This document shows, piece after piece, positions 53,827 through 64,000 of a stretch of 64,000 nt of DNA. How positions within the stretch are numbered: position 1 is the stretch's first letter; every line of letters begins with the position of its first letter. This stretch comes from Notospermus geniculatus. Lineage: Eukaryota > Nemertea > Pilidiophora > Heteronemertea > Lineidae. The notes under the pieces are model-generated. The model did not search any database. It was not told the origin of the DNA and saw only the letters and a list, made by a program, of their open reading frames with translations. The DNA is taken from positions 1-64,000 of the forward strand of contig NMRB01001303.1 in NCBI GenBank assembly GCA_002633025.1, given 5' to 3'. The translations under genes were made by a program, and so were the position numbers.

Positions 53827-54505
53827 CCTATGTGTCCCAGGTTCTATGTGTCCCGGGTCCTATGTGTCCCGGGTTCTATGTGTCCTGGCGTCTTTGCGTC
53901 CCGGGTTCTATGCGTCCCTTAAGACAGTTTTTTTGTATGCAGTGTTCTATGTGTCCCGGGTTCTATGTGTCCCCAGTTCCATGCGTCTGTCTCAATTATG
54001 ATTGGTCTTGTCGCCATTTTATTCTCAAGTGGATTCGAGGAACTCATATTTTAATCATCACGGATAAAGTATGTATTATCATGGATAAAGTATGTATTAA
54101 CTAAAATAAATCAACGTTAGCATTAATGTACAACTTCCACGATGAAAAGCAGTAGTTCCACGGCCCATCTATCATTACTCATTTTCAATACATACCCACG
54201 GGCATTCCCTTGGTAGCTTCACACTCCACCAGAGGGCTTTCAAATTCTTAATCCACATTTTTAGTGATGTTTCCAACCGTACATGTATCAGAATTCATAA
54301 TGAATGCTAACGCTGATTTATTTTAGTAAATACATCCATCCATGATTATTAAGATATGTGTTCGTCGACTCCACTTGAGAACAAAATGAGGACAAGGCCA
54401 ATCATAACTGAGACAGCCATATGGAACTGGGGACACATAGAACCCGGGACGTATAGAACCCGGGACGCATAGAATCCGGGACACATAGGACCCGGGACAC
54501 ATAGG
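53827..54505. mobile_element. fold-back element with minisatellite arms
   Basis: The left arm is about ten units of a 15-16 bp repeat (GGTTCTATGTGTCCCG) followed by CTCAATTATGATTGGTCTTG...CTCAAGTGGATTCGA. The right arm repeats all of this in reverse (TCCACTTGAGAACAAAATGA...GGCCAATCATAACTGAGAC, then GGGACACATAGAACCC units). The unpaired middle is about 300 bp. Long inverted repeats made of tandem repeats are the hallmark of Foldback/Galileo-type elements. Target duplication not seen. Confidence 0.75.
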
Positions 54506-54757
54506 GATGACCCCCATGTATTAGAGGTAAAAGACTGCTAAGAAGTGGTTCTTTTCAATGACAAGCTTCATTACCGGTAGGTTTTTTATCATCTTTACCT
54601 TGTTCTGATTGACTGAAAATATAATCCATTGAAAATATAACCCGAGGTGCTTTGATGCACATTTTTTGCAGAGATTACTTCTTAATATTGTCATTGGCTT
54701 TGCCACATTTATCGTCTGACTTATGGCACCAGTTTTTCGACAGTTTTATAACGATAA

Positions 54758-54780
54758 TGAAATGGTCCACGGACTGTTAG
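54758..54780 (+). repeat. end fragment of the dispersed family
   Basis: TGAAATGGTCCACGGAC only; the match stops within about 20 bp. Confidence 0.4.
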
Positions 54781-54984
54781 AGGAGAAGAAGGGGTAGCAA
54801 ATGTTTGGAACACCTTGCATAGTCTTATAACAAGATAAAATGGGTATCATTTTGTTCGTTAGGATGTCTAGACCTGCTATGAATCTGGATGTTATACTTG
54901 TGAAATAATAAGGTAACATGTCATTTATGGGGTAACATGTCATGCCATCCTGACTTTATCATTAGACCCACGAACTGTGCTTTG

Positions 54985-55290
54985 TACAGGAAAATGGGGG
55001 CCCAATGTACAGCTAACGTTTAAATGGTTGGGTTTACACCCAATAAATGTATTGCTATCAAATTGGAACCTGGTGCCTCGTAACCAAATAAGCATGTTTT
55101 TTGTAGTTTTTAACAAGTTATGTAATTGGAAATTTTGTTTTTGTGGGTTTTGACCAATTTTGTGTTAATTTACATAAAACAAGTTTCTTATTACATAACT
55201 ACTGAAAACAGTTAAGAACAGGCTTGCCTGTAGTGCTTCCGAGGTACCATGTTTCGATCTGTTGGTAATACATTTAATCAAGAATATATA
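54985..55290. repeat. diverged relative of the 48.2 kb MITE
   Basis: AACGTTTAAATGGTTGGGTTTACACCC and a preceding TTTGTACAGGAAAATGGGGG match the 48.20-48.54 kb element. TCGATCTGTTGGTAATACAT at about 55,255 matches its right half. Confidence 0.6.
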
Positions 55291-55998
55291 ACTACCAAGA
55301 ATACAACTCCGAATATGTGCAAAAAATTGAGTTTCCTTCAGTTACAAGATCACCAGAGGCAAATTAGTAATCTAATTTGTGAAGGATTTTTGTGTAGAGA
55401 AGATCCTTACGAACAAAATGACACCTCCCGCAGTTATATACACTCAGAAATAACCGAGCTAGAGAGCATTTTTGAATGGACCATATTTTCGACAAATTGA
55501 TATTATACTTGATCTCAGGGTCGGGCACTCTGACCTATACAACAAATCCATGGTTTCACCAAAAGCATTTTTTTTTGTATGCCAGCAATATGCCTGAAAT
55601 TTTACAAAAGAATATTGACGATATTCTAAATAACACAATTCAGTCAACAACCGTTAAATCTAAACAGTGGTTATTTCATTAGAAGGCCTATAATTACCGT
55701 ACGCCCTCTATTATCAGAAAAAGTAACTTAATGCCCAACCTTTTGATTGATTACTAAGTTGTACATTCTTGGTACTTATATATTCTTGATTTAATACATA
55801 CTACTTCTCATTTTTACATCGGCGTACAACCATTATTCCTGTAAAAATACCGACAATTTGCTATGTTTCACTTTGAGTCATGCTGTTGGCTGATACGTGA
55901 ATGGCATGCCACTCGGATAAAGTCTCATGCAGTATTGGACACCCGGTCACCGAGCCCACGAAAACAGTCCTGATGACTTTCATCCAGCATTAACTTAC
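55291..55998. other. intron of the receptor gene
   Basis: Short frames only; no domain or repeat recognised. Confidence 0.5.
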
Positions 55999-56310
55999 AC
56001 AGAATGTTTACTGTTGCTGTCTTTCTGAACGTAGCGGTTGATGCATAGGTAAATGTACAGATGTACTGTGCACCATTGTCCTTCCTGTTGGTGTCTAATT
56101 TGATGTCCACGCTGACATCCTTCCCTGAATACGCTCCATTCGTCACACTCGGAGAACCAGTCACATCGACCTCTGTATATCCTAGTTTCTTCTTGACGGA
56201 GACACTAACTGCTGGGTTACTGCTTGTAGTTGTACGACACGTTATGGTCTTAGACTTTCCCTCACTGACAGTGATACTTGTCTCAGACAGTTCGATTCCA
56301 TCCGGTGGGA
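55999..56310 (-). CDS. Ig/FN3 receptor: second Ig exon
   Basis: A 312 nt exon between acceptor TTTTCCTTCAG and donor TCTGT|GTAAGT, phase 1 to phase 1. It encodes a cysteine-bonded Ig-like domain: ELSETSITVSEGKSKTITCR (first cysteine), a central stretch without the usual tryptophan (VSVSVKKKLGYTEVDV), and NGAQYICTFTYAS (second cysteine). A dispersed-repeat copy begins 11 bp before the exon in the intron. Confidence 0.8.
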
Positions 56311-56321
56311 CTGAAGGAAAA

Positions 56322-56711
56322 TGAAATGGTCCATGGACCATCTGCTCACCCGTTTGGCCATAATAGTGTAATGACAGAGAGAGGTACATGTCAGTTATGG
56401 GCAATCTGGGTCAAGTCATTCCCAAGTTGCAGGACTTCAAAGATTTTTGGGTTATGCCACCTGGCAGCCGTATTGGATGTCCGATCGGGCCAAAACGTCA
56501 CAGCCACATAAAGGTCATCTAGAGGGAGCCACATAGCACATTCGAGTGCTCTGGGTCAAGTCGTTCCTGAGTTATAGCACATTTGATGATTTTCGGGTTA
56601 CGCCACCTGGCGGCCATATTGAAAGTTTAATCAGGGTGCAATTTGACGTGCTTGTAAATGTCATCAAGAGGGAGGTAAATATCAAGTTTGAGCACTCTGG
56701 GTCAAGCCGTT
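56322..56711 (+). repeat. dispersed repeat family, copy cut by a gap
   Basis: It starts TGAAATGGTCCATGGACC and contains two modules with GCCACCTGG(C)GGCC before the N run. Confidence 0.75.
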
Positions 56712-57067
56712 NNNNNNNNNNNNNNNNNNNNNNNNNNNNNNNNNNNNNNNNNNNNNNNNNNNNNNNNNNNNNNNNNNNNNNNNNNNNNNNNNNNNNNNNN
56801 NNNNNNNNNNNNNNNNNNNNNNNNNNNNNNNNNNNNNNNNNNNNNNNNNNNNNNNNNNNNNNNNNNNNNNNNNNNNNNNNNNNNNNNNNNNNNNNNNNNN
56901 NNNNNNNNNNNNNNNNNNNNNNNNNNNNNNNNNNNNNNNNNNNNNNNNNNNNNNNNNNNNNNNNNNNNNNNNNNNNNNNNNNNNNNNNNNNNNNNNNNNN
57001 NNNNNNNNNNNNNNNNNNNNNNNNNNNNNNNNNNNNNNNNNNNNNNNNNNNNNNNNNNNNNNNNNNN
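56712..57067. other. assembly gap (356 N)
   Basis: A run of N. Additional receptor exons or more of the repeat could be missing here. Confidence 1.
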
Positions 57068-57407
57068 TTCTTGAATAACTTGTCTCCGAGGCCAGCTAGA
57101 GCACTGGTAACAAGTTCCTTCCCTATGTTTATGACCCTTGGCAAGATACTGGCATCAACGAATTTATTGTCCAGTGTCAGCATCATAATGATATTGATAT
57201 ATCAAATTTGACATTTTGACATATCGGGAAATCTGCCACAGTAAGCAACTTGCAACTGGTATCACAACATCATAGCTCATCCACGGGTGTTATTGCAACT
57301 AAAATTTTCAGTTTGCACCTCGGTCGCATGATATTTGCTGATATCATGGTGAGATTTGATATTCAAATTGGATAACATGACGTAAGTCAGAATCTCGTGA
57401 TGGTAGA

Positions 57408-58810
57408 AGCCTAAAACCTTCACCTATACCTAGGTTATCAAGGATGCGCTTTCAGATTATGCAATGACCTTGCAGGTCATAGGTCAAGGTCAAGGTCAAG
57501 GTCAAACAGTTCAAAATCGCAAATCTCCTCGGAATTTCAGGAGAAAACGAATTAGAAGCCTGAATTAACCATCCCCGATAGGCTTATATCAGGGATCCTG
57601 TTCCAGTTACGCAATACTTCTCAAGGTCAGAGGTCAAGGTCACAGTCAACCATCACAAATATCATGAGACAGAACCTGCATGGTGATGGTGGAAGCCTAA
57701 AAACATCATCTACACCTAGGTTATCAAGGATGAGCTTTCAGATTACGCAATGACCTTGAAGGTCAGAGGTCAAGGTCAAGGTGAAACAGTTCTAAAGCGC
57801 AAATCTCCTCGGAATTTCAGGAGAAAATGAATTAGAAGATTCTACAGCGCAAATCTCCTTGGGGTTTCAGGAGAAAACGAATTAGAAGCCTGAATTAACC
57901 ATCCCCGATAGGCTTATATCAGGGATCCTGTTCCAGTTACGCAATACTTCTCAAGGTCAGAGGTCAAGGTCACAGTCAACCATCACAAATAACATGAGAC
58001 AGAACCTGCATGGTGATGGTGGAAGCCTTAAAACTTCATCTACACCTAGGTTATCAAGGATGAGCTTTCAGATTACGCAATGACCTTGAAGGTCAGAGGT
58101 CAAGGTCAAGGTCAAACAGTTCTAAAGCGCAAATCTCCTCGGAATTTCAGGAGAAAATGAATTAGAAGCCTGAATTAACCATCCCCGATAGGCTTATATC
58201 AGGGATCCTGTTCCAGTTACGCAAAACTTCTCAAGGTCAGAGGTCAAGGTCACAGTCAACCATCACAAATAACATGAGAGAGAACCTGCATGGTGATGGT
58301 GGAAGCCTAAAAACTTCATCTACACCTAGGTTATCGAGGATGAGCTTTCAGATTACGCAATGACCTTGAAGGTTAGAGGTCAAGGTCAAAGGTAAACAGT
58401 TCTACAGCGCAAATCTCCTTGGGGTTTCAGGAGAAAACGAATTAGAAGCCTGAATTAACCATCCCCGATAGGCTTATATCAGGGATCCTGTTCCAGTTAC
58501 GAAATACTTCTCAAGGTCAGAGGTCAAGGTCACATTCAACCATCACAAATAACATGAGACAGAACCTGCATGGTGATGGTGGAAGCCTTAAAACTTCATC
58601 TACACCTAGGTTATCAAGGATGAGCTTTCAGATTACGCAATGACCTTGAAGGCTAGAGGTCAAGGTCAAGGTTAAACAGTTCTACAGCGCAAATCTCCTT
58701 GAGGTTTCAGGAGAAAACGAATTAGAAGCCTGAATCAACCATCTCCTATAAGTTTCATCAAGTATGCCTGTTCCAGTTACGCAATACTTCTCAAGGTCAG
58801 AGGTCACAGT
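57408..58810 (+). repeat. about 280 bp satellite with AGGTCA strings, five units
   Basis: Units begin GGAAGCCTAAAA at about 57408, 57694, 58024, 58304 and 58584 (offsets 286, 330, 280, 280; the long one contains a 50 bp internal duplication). Each has ACACCTAGGTTATCAAGGAT, a GACCTTGAAGGTCAGAGGTC stretch continuing as CAAGGTCAAGGTC, GGAATTTCAGGAGAAAA, and a second CTCAAGGTCAGAGGTCAAGG stretch. Not coding. Confidence 0.9.
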
Positions 58811-59061
58811 TAATTAGCTCTAGAGTAATAAACTTCTCATCGGAAACCACTGACATCGCTCCGATGTCCTTTTCTTGTTTATGTTATGTATCCTAATTAG
58901 ATACAGCTATGATAAAAATTTGGAGATGATCCAGTCATTAGTTCAGGAGTTATTGCACTTTTTATGTTTTTGGTTTTGGCCACCTGGACGCCAAGCCAAG
59001 AATCGAATCGGGCCGCAACTTGGTGTCATAGGTCATCTGTCCTTGGGATATATACATAGTG

Positions 59062-61410
59062 TCCCAAAAAACACTGACTAATTTTGATTTGACCTCATTT
59101 TGTTGCTACTCAAGATTTTTCTTTGATGTTTTGTCCAGAAGTTCCTCGCAACTAGAAATTTTAACCGTGTACTTTTTTTTTCCAGAAATACGCATAAGTT
59201 CAGAAATTATCTTAGTAACTTTATGATGTATTCAAGCCAGGCATGTCTCTGCTGGATAACAGCTGCAACAAGCACATTGGAATTGTCAATTACTGTGTTG
59301 ACCACATCAGCTGGAATTTGTCTATTTTCTCTCCGTATGTTCTGTTTAAGTCTCTCTACAGTGTAGAGGATTGTTACTCGCTCGATCCTCTACGTATTCC
59401 CAAAGGAAGTAATCAGCGGGATTCAAGTCTGGTGAGTAGGGGGCCAAGGATTGTCCGTTCGACAGGATATCAGTCTGTCCCCAGGAAAGTACCGTTCCAG
59501 AAATTCCACTGACCATGCGTTCCAGCCTCAAACGCGCCTTAGTCGCAAAGCACAGCCCATTTTTAGTCATTCTCGAAAAATTATTTACATAACCATATCA
59601 CAGCGGCGTTCCACTTTTGACGTCAGATTGCTTCGCAGGTTGGACGCGTCGCGGCGTTTGAGGAACATGGCGTCCAGTCGATTAGTTCAGGAGTTATTGT
59701 GCTTTTTATGTTTTTGGTTTTGGCCACCTGCACGCCAAGCCAAGAATCGAATCGGACCGCAACTTGGTGTCATAGGTCATCTGTCTTTGGGATATATACA
59801 GAGTGTCCCAAAAAACACTGACTAATTTTGATTTGACCTCATTTTGTTGCTACTCAAAATTTTTCTTTGATATTTTGTCCAGATATTCCTCGCAACTAGA
59901 AATTTTAACCGTGGACTTTTTTCTCTCCAGAAATACGCATTAGTCCAGAAATTATCTTATTTATTTTATGATGTATTCAAGCCAGCATGTCTCTGCTGGA
60001 TAACAGCTGCAACGCGCACATTGGAATTGTCAATTACACTGTTGACCATATCAGCTGGAATTTGTCTATTTTCTCTCCGTATGTTCTGTTAAAGTCTTTC
60101 TACAGTGTAGAGGGTTGTTACTCGCTCGATCCTTTAGGTATTCCCAAAGGAAGTAATCTGCGGGATTCAAGTCTGGTGAGTAGGGGATATCAGTCTGTCC
60201 CCAGAAAGTACCGTTCCAGAAATTCCACTGTTACATTAGCACAATGAGGAGGCGTCCCTTCTTGTTGTGGAATATGACCGTATCCATATCAACAGTTTGC
60301 TTTCCAATTACCTTCGCTAGGCATTATAGGTAAACCCGGATAATGCCGTAGCCTTCAACTGCTGTGATGCGCCTGCACAAAAGTGCAGTGAATAAATTTA
60401 GGCCTTTTTCTGCCCAAATGTAGGCCTTTTTGGAAACAATAATAAAATAGCTACCAATAAAGCTCTCAAAAACGACCAAGAGGGTATTTTGAGGTTGCAG
60501 TTGTCAAAACGTACGGAACTACATCGGAAGGATAAAACCAAATTACTCAACAGGTTCTTGGTTTGCTCAACCAATCAGGACACTGCATTGACAGAATGTA
60601 AACAAGACCATGTGCTTATCAGCTGTCACGTGCTTCTGTTGACCAATCAGATAATTATGTCGACGAAAAAACGTTTCGTATACGTGCCCATGAAATTCTT
60701 CAATTCCACTTGGCATGTATTGGAACTACGATCCTCCGCCAAGAAAGTAGGGACCAGGGGTACCCGCATAGAAACTCCGCTAGCGCTAGCGGAGCCCATC
60801 TTCCGATAGTGCTGTACATTTTTCCATGCATTTTAACACCGATAGGCTGTCGAAGCACTAGCGGAGTTTCTATGCGGCTACCCCTGGTGGCAGTGTCACT
60901 AGGTCGAAGACTGGAGGTGGCGCTGTGTGCAGTTTGTTTGCTTTCTCCCGAGGGCAGATATGAATCTTATCCTTAGCATATCAATGTACCCGTCAGACTT
61001 GACAGTTACAGTTTTCCCTTCTTTGTCCTGAAAAGAGTATGACCCTATTATAACACTGCGTCCTATGGCACACCGGACAGTAAGTTTCTCAACACTGAGA
61101 GGACGTTACGTATGCTGTTTCTCCTATAGTAGGCCTACCCAACTATGAAATCGATCACCAGGTTAAAATGGTGTCAGTTTCGGCTAGACGGGATGATTTT
61201 GCCGTTCATATCATAGACAAGAGTAGAGAGAGTCATGGATTGAACACATCATAAAATTACTAAGATAATTTCTGAATTAGTTGGTATTTCAGAAAAAAAT
61301 GACACGGCTAAAATTTCTAGTTGCGAGGAATATCTGGGCAAAATATCAAAGAAACATCTTGAATAGCCAAAAAATGAGGTCTAATCGAAATTAATCAGTG
61401 TTTTTTGGGA
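59062..61410 (-). pseudogene. mariner-like transposon with decayed, partly duplicated transposase
   Basis: The ends are inverted TCCCAAAAAACACTGA (left at 59062 and repeated at 59806; right end at 61410). On the minus strand two transposase fragments are visible. The one at about 60,285-60,000 has a PQQEGTPPHCANVTVEFLE block, the second catalytic motif with Glu in place of the usual Asp. The one at 59,510-59,340 has PPYSPDLNPADYFLWEYVED, the third catalytic motif of mariner D,D-D enzymes. A 744 bp direct duplication (58,937-59,680 and 59,681 onward) copied the left end together with flanking dispersed repeat. Stops and deletions make it inactive. Confidence 0.8.
60754..60887. mobile_element. 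134 bp hairpin MITE
   Basis: CCAGGGGTACCCGCATAGAA plus ACTCCGCTAG (60754-60783) is inverted at 60858-60887 with one mismatch in 30. A second AGCGCTAGCGGAG palindrome lies at the left arm's inner edge. It lies inside the mariner-bounded region. Confidence 0.75.
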
Positions 61411-61613
61411 AGTTTCAGATCAATAGCTCCAGCGGTTACGAAACGTGCCCTGCTAACGGACGACGGACGCTGCACCACGACAAAAGCTCACCAGTGAGCT
61501 AAAAATGACAGCCATAATTCACAGAAGGGTGGAGGTTGTTGCAAGGATTTGTAATGGCCCTCCAGCAACATCTGGGGATCTTCTTCCAACAATGCTCAAG
61601 TATATTTTCAAAT

Positions 61614-61712
61614 CAGGCTTACTTTCATCCATCTCACATCCAAATGTTTGCACCTGACCAACCTGGACGACAGCAGTTGGCTTATTAGTGAAAAACACAT
61701 TGGTATTTGGAA
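61614..61712 (-). pseudogene. broken duplicate of the first Ig exon
   Basis: The minus strand from 61712 matches the start of the Ig exon at 62,140 at nearly every codon (PNTNVFFTNKPTAVVQVGQV against PNTKAFLTNNPTTALQLGQV, then a C-E-x-DES motif). The acceptor has changed from TTTTTTCCAG to TTTTTTCCAC, and the copy ends after about 33 residues, before the core tryptophan. It cannot be a working exon. Confidence 0.8.
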
Positions 61713-61822
61713 GTGGAAAAAATTAAAATACATGTACTATCGTAATTTCCTTCAGCAAAAAGAGTGGCAAAGTTGCTGAAATATTTGATTATCATAATTT
61801 GCATAATAGTTGACTGACTCAC

Positions 61823-62140
61823 ATTTTACGATCATTTTGGTGGGAGCCTCTGTTTCAAAATCATGTCCCGCCATGCGATACGTTGATTTGCACACAACCC
61901 TGACGCCGTTCATCACCTTTGTTGCTTTTATGGATAAGTCACTGATCCTGATCTTTCCACCATATGCCCCATTCCTCTCTGAAAATGACCCGGTGGAAGA
62001 ATACCGGTTTCCCAAAAACCACCACCATGTTATGCTGCTGATAGGGTTACTTTCATCCGTCTCACATTGAAACTTCTTCACCTGACCAAGCTGGAGGGCA
62101 GTAGTTGGATTATTAGTGAGAAAAGCCTTTGTATTTGGAA
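61823..62140 (-). CDS. Ig/FN3 receptor: first Ig exon in the window
   Basis: A 318 nt exon between acceptor GTTTTTTTCCAG and donor AAAAT|GTGAGT, phase 1 to phase 1. It encodes an Ig C2/V-like domain: QVKKFQCETDESNP (first cysteine), ISSITWWWF (core tryptophan), IRISDLSIKATKVMNGVRVV leading to the second cysteine in VVCKST, and a closing MIVK strand. With the exons at 56.3, 53.7, 50.9 and 48.0 kb it gives the order Ig-Ig-Ig-FN3-(FN3-like)-TM of a nephrin/kirre-type cell-adhesion receptor. All five exons are symmetric phase 1. The signal peptide and any further Ig domains must lie beyond 64,000. Confidence 0.85.
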
Positions 62141-62624
62141 CTGGAAAAAAACAAGAATGTTAGAATTAGAATAAGAACTCGTTTATTATCACCAATTAGA
62201 AATACAACTCTATATAGGTTGAAGAGGATAACAGACAGTGTGCATAGTGTCAATAGAATTAAGAGGAACGTAGAGAAAAAGTACAGATGGATTCGCATTG
62301 TACCCAAACTACTGGCGTGCAAAATTAGAAAGTACAGAAATAAAATGACAATAATACAAATGAATTTATATAATATTTAAGTGCTCAGGGCTTTATCCTT
62401 TCTTATTGCAAAGGCTTTATGAATGAAGTTAGCGACTTTCAAAACATCATGGTTAATAATGTTACAGAAATAATGATATAATAATATTATTATTATTATT
62501 GGAAAGGGACACCTCTTAAAACCAGAAAACAATAGGTTGCTTTGGTGGTTGCTAGGTTACATAACAGCTGCATCTCAAAGTTTGTCATCATTGATGATGT
62601 TTTGGATCAAGGCATATGTGTGAT

Positions 62625-62880
62625 AATAATAATAGTAATAATGGTGAGTTCTTATATAGCGCTTCATAGCGTATTAAACTCTCTAAGCGCTTCACACATT
62701 CTTACCCCAGCCTATGATTCAGAAACCTTTCTGTAGAAACCAAAGGGCAGCCGCAATATAGCGCACACGATGGACATTTCAGGCCAGTTGAGAGTTACAG
62801 AGTTGCACGGCTGGGGATCGAACCCGCTACCTTCCGATCACGGGACCACAGCCCTAACCATTATGCCACCGCGCTCCCCA
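62625..62880 (-). repeat. tRNA-derived SINE
   Basis: On the minus strand GGGGAGCGCGGTGGCATAAT GG (box A region) and GGGTTCGATCCCC (box B) form a tRNA-like head at 62,880-62,815. A body with CGCTTAGAGAG and GCGCTATATAAGAAC and an ATT-rich tail at 62,625-62,645 follow. Confidence 0.75.
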
Positions 62881-62949
62881 CGCCAAGTTTCAAAGAAATA
62901 ATATCTCTTACGGTTTGCTTAAAGTGCACGATCAGTAAGTTGGTCTCTT

Positions 62950-63110
62950 ATCCTTCCAGCCCCTTTGAAAACCTGCTGAGGAGCGCGAATTAGAGTGAAG
63001 TGACTGAAAACTTGCTGACGTCCGCGCGACATAGAGTGAAGTGACTGTGATTGAAGTCATGGTAGCTTTAATTAAAAAAAAAACATAAGTTACATCCCGA
63101 ATACCCACCA
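62950..63110 (+). repeat. direct repeat, copy 1
   Basis: TTTGAAAACCTGCTGA, GTGAAGTGACTGTGATTGAA, TAGCTTTAATT and ATCCCGAATA recur in order at 63,888-64,000. Inside, GAAAACCTGCTGAGGAGCGCG and GAAAACTTGCTGACGTCCGCG form a short tandem pair. Confidence 0.7.
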
Positions 63111-63887
63111 GATTACGCCCTTCAAATCAACACAGGTTTAGTGATGTTTCATGCGTCGCTCTACATGGGGTAGTTATTAAGTACGGAACGGAACGGAACG
63201 GAATCGTGGTTGCAAACGGAATGCAAAAGACGGACCGACCCTGTAACATGTGTAACTGGAACGCAACAGAGGTAATCTTATGGACAGCGCTGTACTGTGA
63301 TGTTGGTTCGTTCTGTCATGTTCGTATTAAGCTCGATTCTTGGGTGGTGCCGTTTACTTTGTTGGGGCAGTGCTTTTGTGGTGGGTTCGATTCGATTTTG
63401 GGGTTAATATGGAGTTCCTTTTTTCCAGTGGGATGGTACAGTATATTGCATCAGTGGTTGATTTGATTCTTGGGNCGACCACCATTCCCACCATGCTCGG
63501 CGAGCAGTTTGTGCGGTTGCGCCACATTCGATCCACTTCCTCTTTTCACCACAAAATCACGGTAAAGCGCGAATCACGGTACCGCGTGACGGCCCAGTCT
63601 GATAACCTAGATTCGGGACCCAGTCGTTGTGTCGCTCCGGCCGCCGCGCTACACGCCACATACAACTGGGAAAGCAAGCTGCAAAGTCAGCGGGTAGCGT
63701 ATTGTTACTGACCTTCGGACGTTCGTGAATTGATCATGCGGGAATTGTTGTCTCGGACACGTTGACTGAACGTATAGGGTGTTTCAAAATTCTGCAGATG
63801 TGCACTTTATTTCAGAATGAAATTTCAAAATGGAAATTTTGCTCCTTGACGGTGCTGGAGGAGGGGAATGCGTTGTTACACTGATAA
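63111..63887. other. sequence between the direct repeats
   Basis: It includes (GGAAC)n at 63,184-63,200 beside a TIR-like GTAGTTATTAAG end and one ambiguous base at 63,475. GGGTGTTTCAAAATTC at about 63,777 resembles a mariner end. A 123-codon plus frame has no recognised domain. Confidence 0.4.
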
Positions 63888-64000
63888 TAAATTTGAAAAC
63901 CTGCTGACGAGCGCGGAATAGTGTGAAATGACTGTGATTGAACTCTGGTAGGCCTACATGTAGCTTTAATTTTAAAAACCCTTGAGTTAAATCCCGAATA
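63888..64000 (+). repeat. direct repeat, copy 2 (runs to window end)
   Basis: Diverged second copy of 62,950-63,110, truncated by the window edge. The pair could be the ends of one element or two members of a dispersed family. Confidence 0.65.

Larger units (their letters stand above)
58870..61502 (+). repeat. dispersed repeat family, copy split by a mariner element
   Basis: The family module runs from about 58,870 to the GGGATATATACATAG phrase at about 59,058. It resumes at 61,411 with AGTTTCAGATCAATAGCTCC and ends in the CACCAGTGAGCTAA hairpin at 61,502. The sequence between is a mariner-like element, so this copy predates that insertion. Confidence 0.75.

Noticed and set aside
56546-57211. 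Frames of 200 or more codons on both strands
   Set aside because: They consist mostly of N from the scaffold gap.

Overview
This is invertebrate animal nuclear DNA in draft assembly, with scaffold gaps (15,911-16,007; 29,003-29,012; 56,712-57,067) and several single ambiguous bases. Signs of this are spliced exons with GT/AG borders, immunoglobulin and fibronectin exons that are all phase 1, a UDP-glucuronosyltransferase first exon, tRNA-derived SINEs, and debris of Pao, Penelope, LINE, mariner and TIR elements. Frequent AGGCCTA and ACATGTA words and the Ig/FN3 receptor suggest a marine invertebrate, perhaps a deuterostome (amphioxus, echinoderm or hemichordate). That placement is inference and weak.

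Host genes are few. (1) 10.0-10.5 kb, minus: one well-bounded exon of an unrecognised protein. (2) 19.84-20.66 kb, minus: the signal peptide and N-terminal acceptor-binding half of a UDP-glucuronosyltransferase, with no C-terminal half in the window. (3) 31.28-33.60 kb, plus: a three-exon gene for a 75-residue secreted cysteine-rich peptide. It was recovered by following splice sites and includes a 16-nt microexon. (4) 62.14-47.58 kb, minus: five exons of a nephrin-like Ig/FN3 single-pass membrane protein whose 5' end lies beyond the window. A decayed Myb/SANT-like gene lies at 11.7-12.8 kb.

Most of the rest is mobile DNA. The commonest family is a dispersed repeat that starts TGAAATGGTCCATGGACC and ends GGTGAGCTAA. 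Nine copies are seen, with tandem ~280 bp modules rich in AGGTCA half-sites. One copy plus a SINE can be mapped against an apparent empty site at 2.99 kb, and another is split by a mariner element. Well-bounded TIR elements include a 1,651 bp element inside a 63 bp satellite (6 bp target duplication, eight copies of TAACGGACTGAC), a 1,538 bp element with a 9 bp target duplication, a fold-back element with minisatellite arms, several TTAA-flanked MITEs and many hairpin MITEs. A Pao pol relic is joined to a LINE ORF1 at 36-39 kb. A satellite at 57.4-58.8 kb carries strings of nuclear-receptor half-sites. No CRISPR array, operon, rRNA or canonical tRNA gene was seen.
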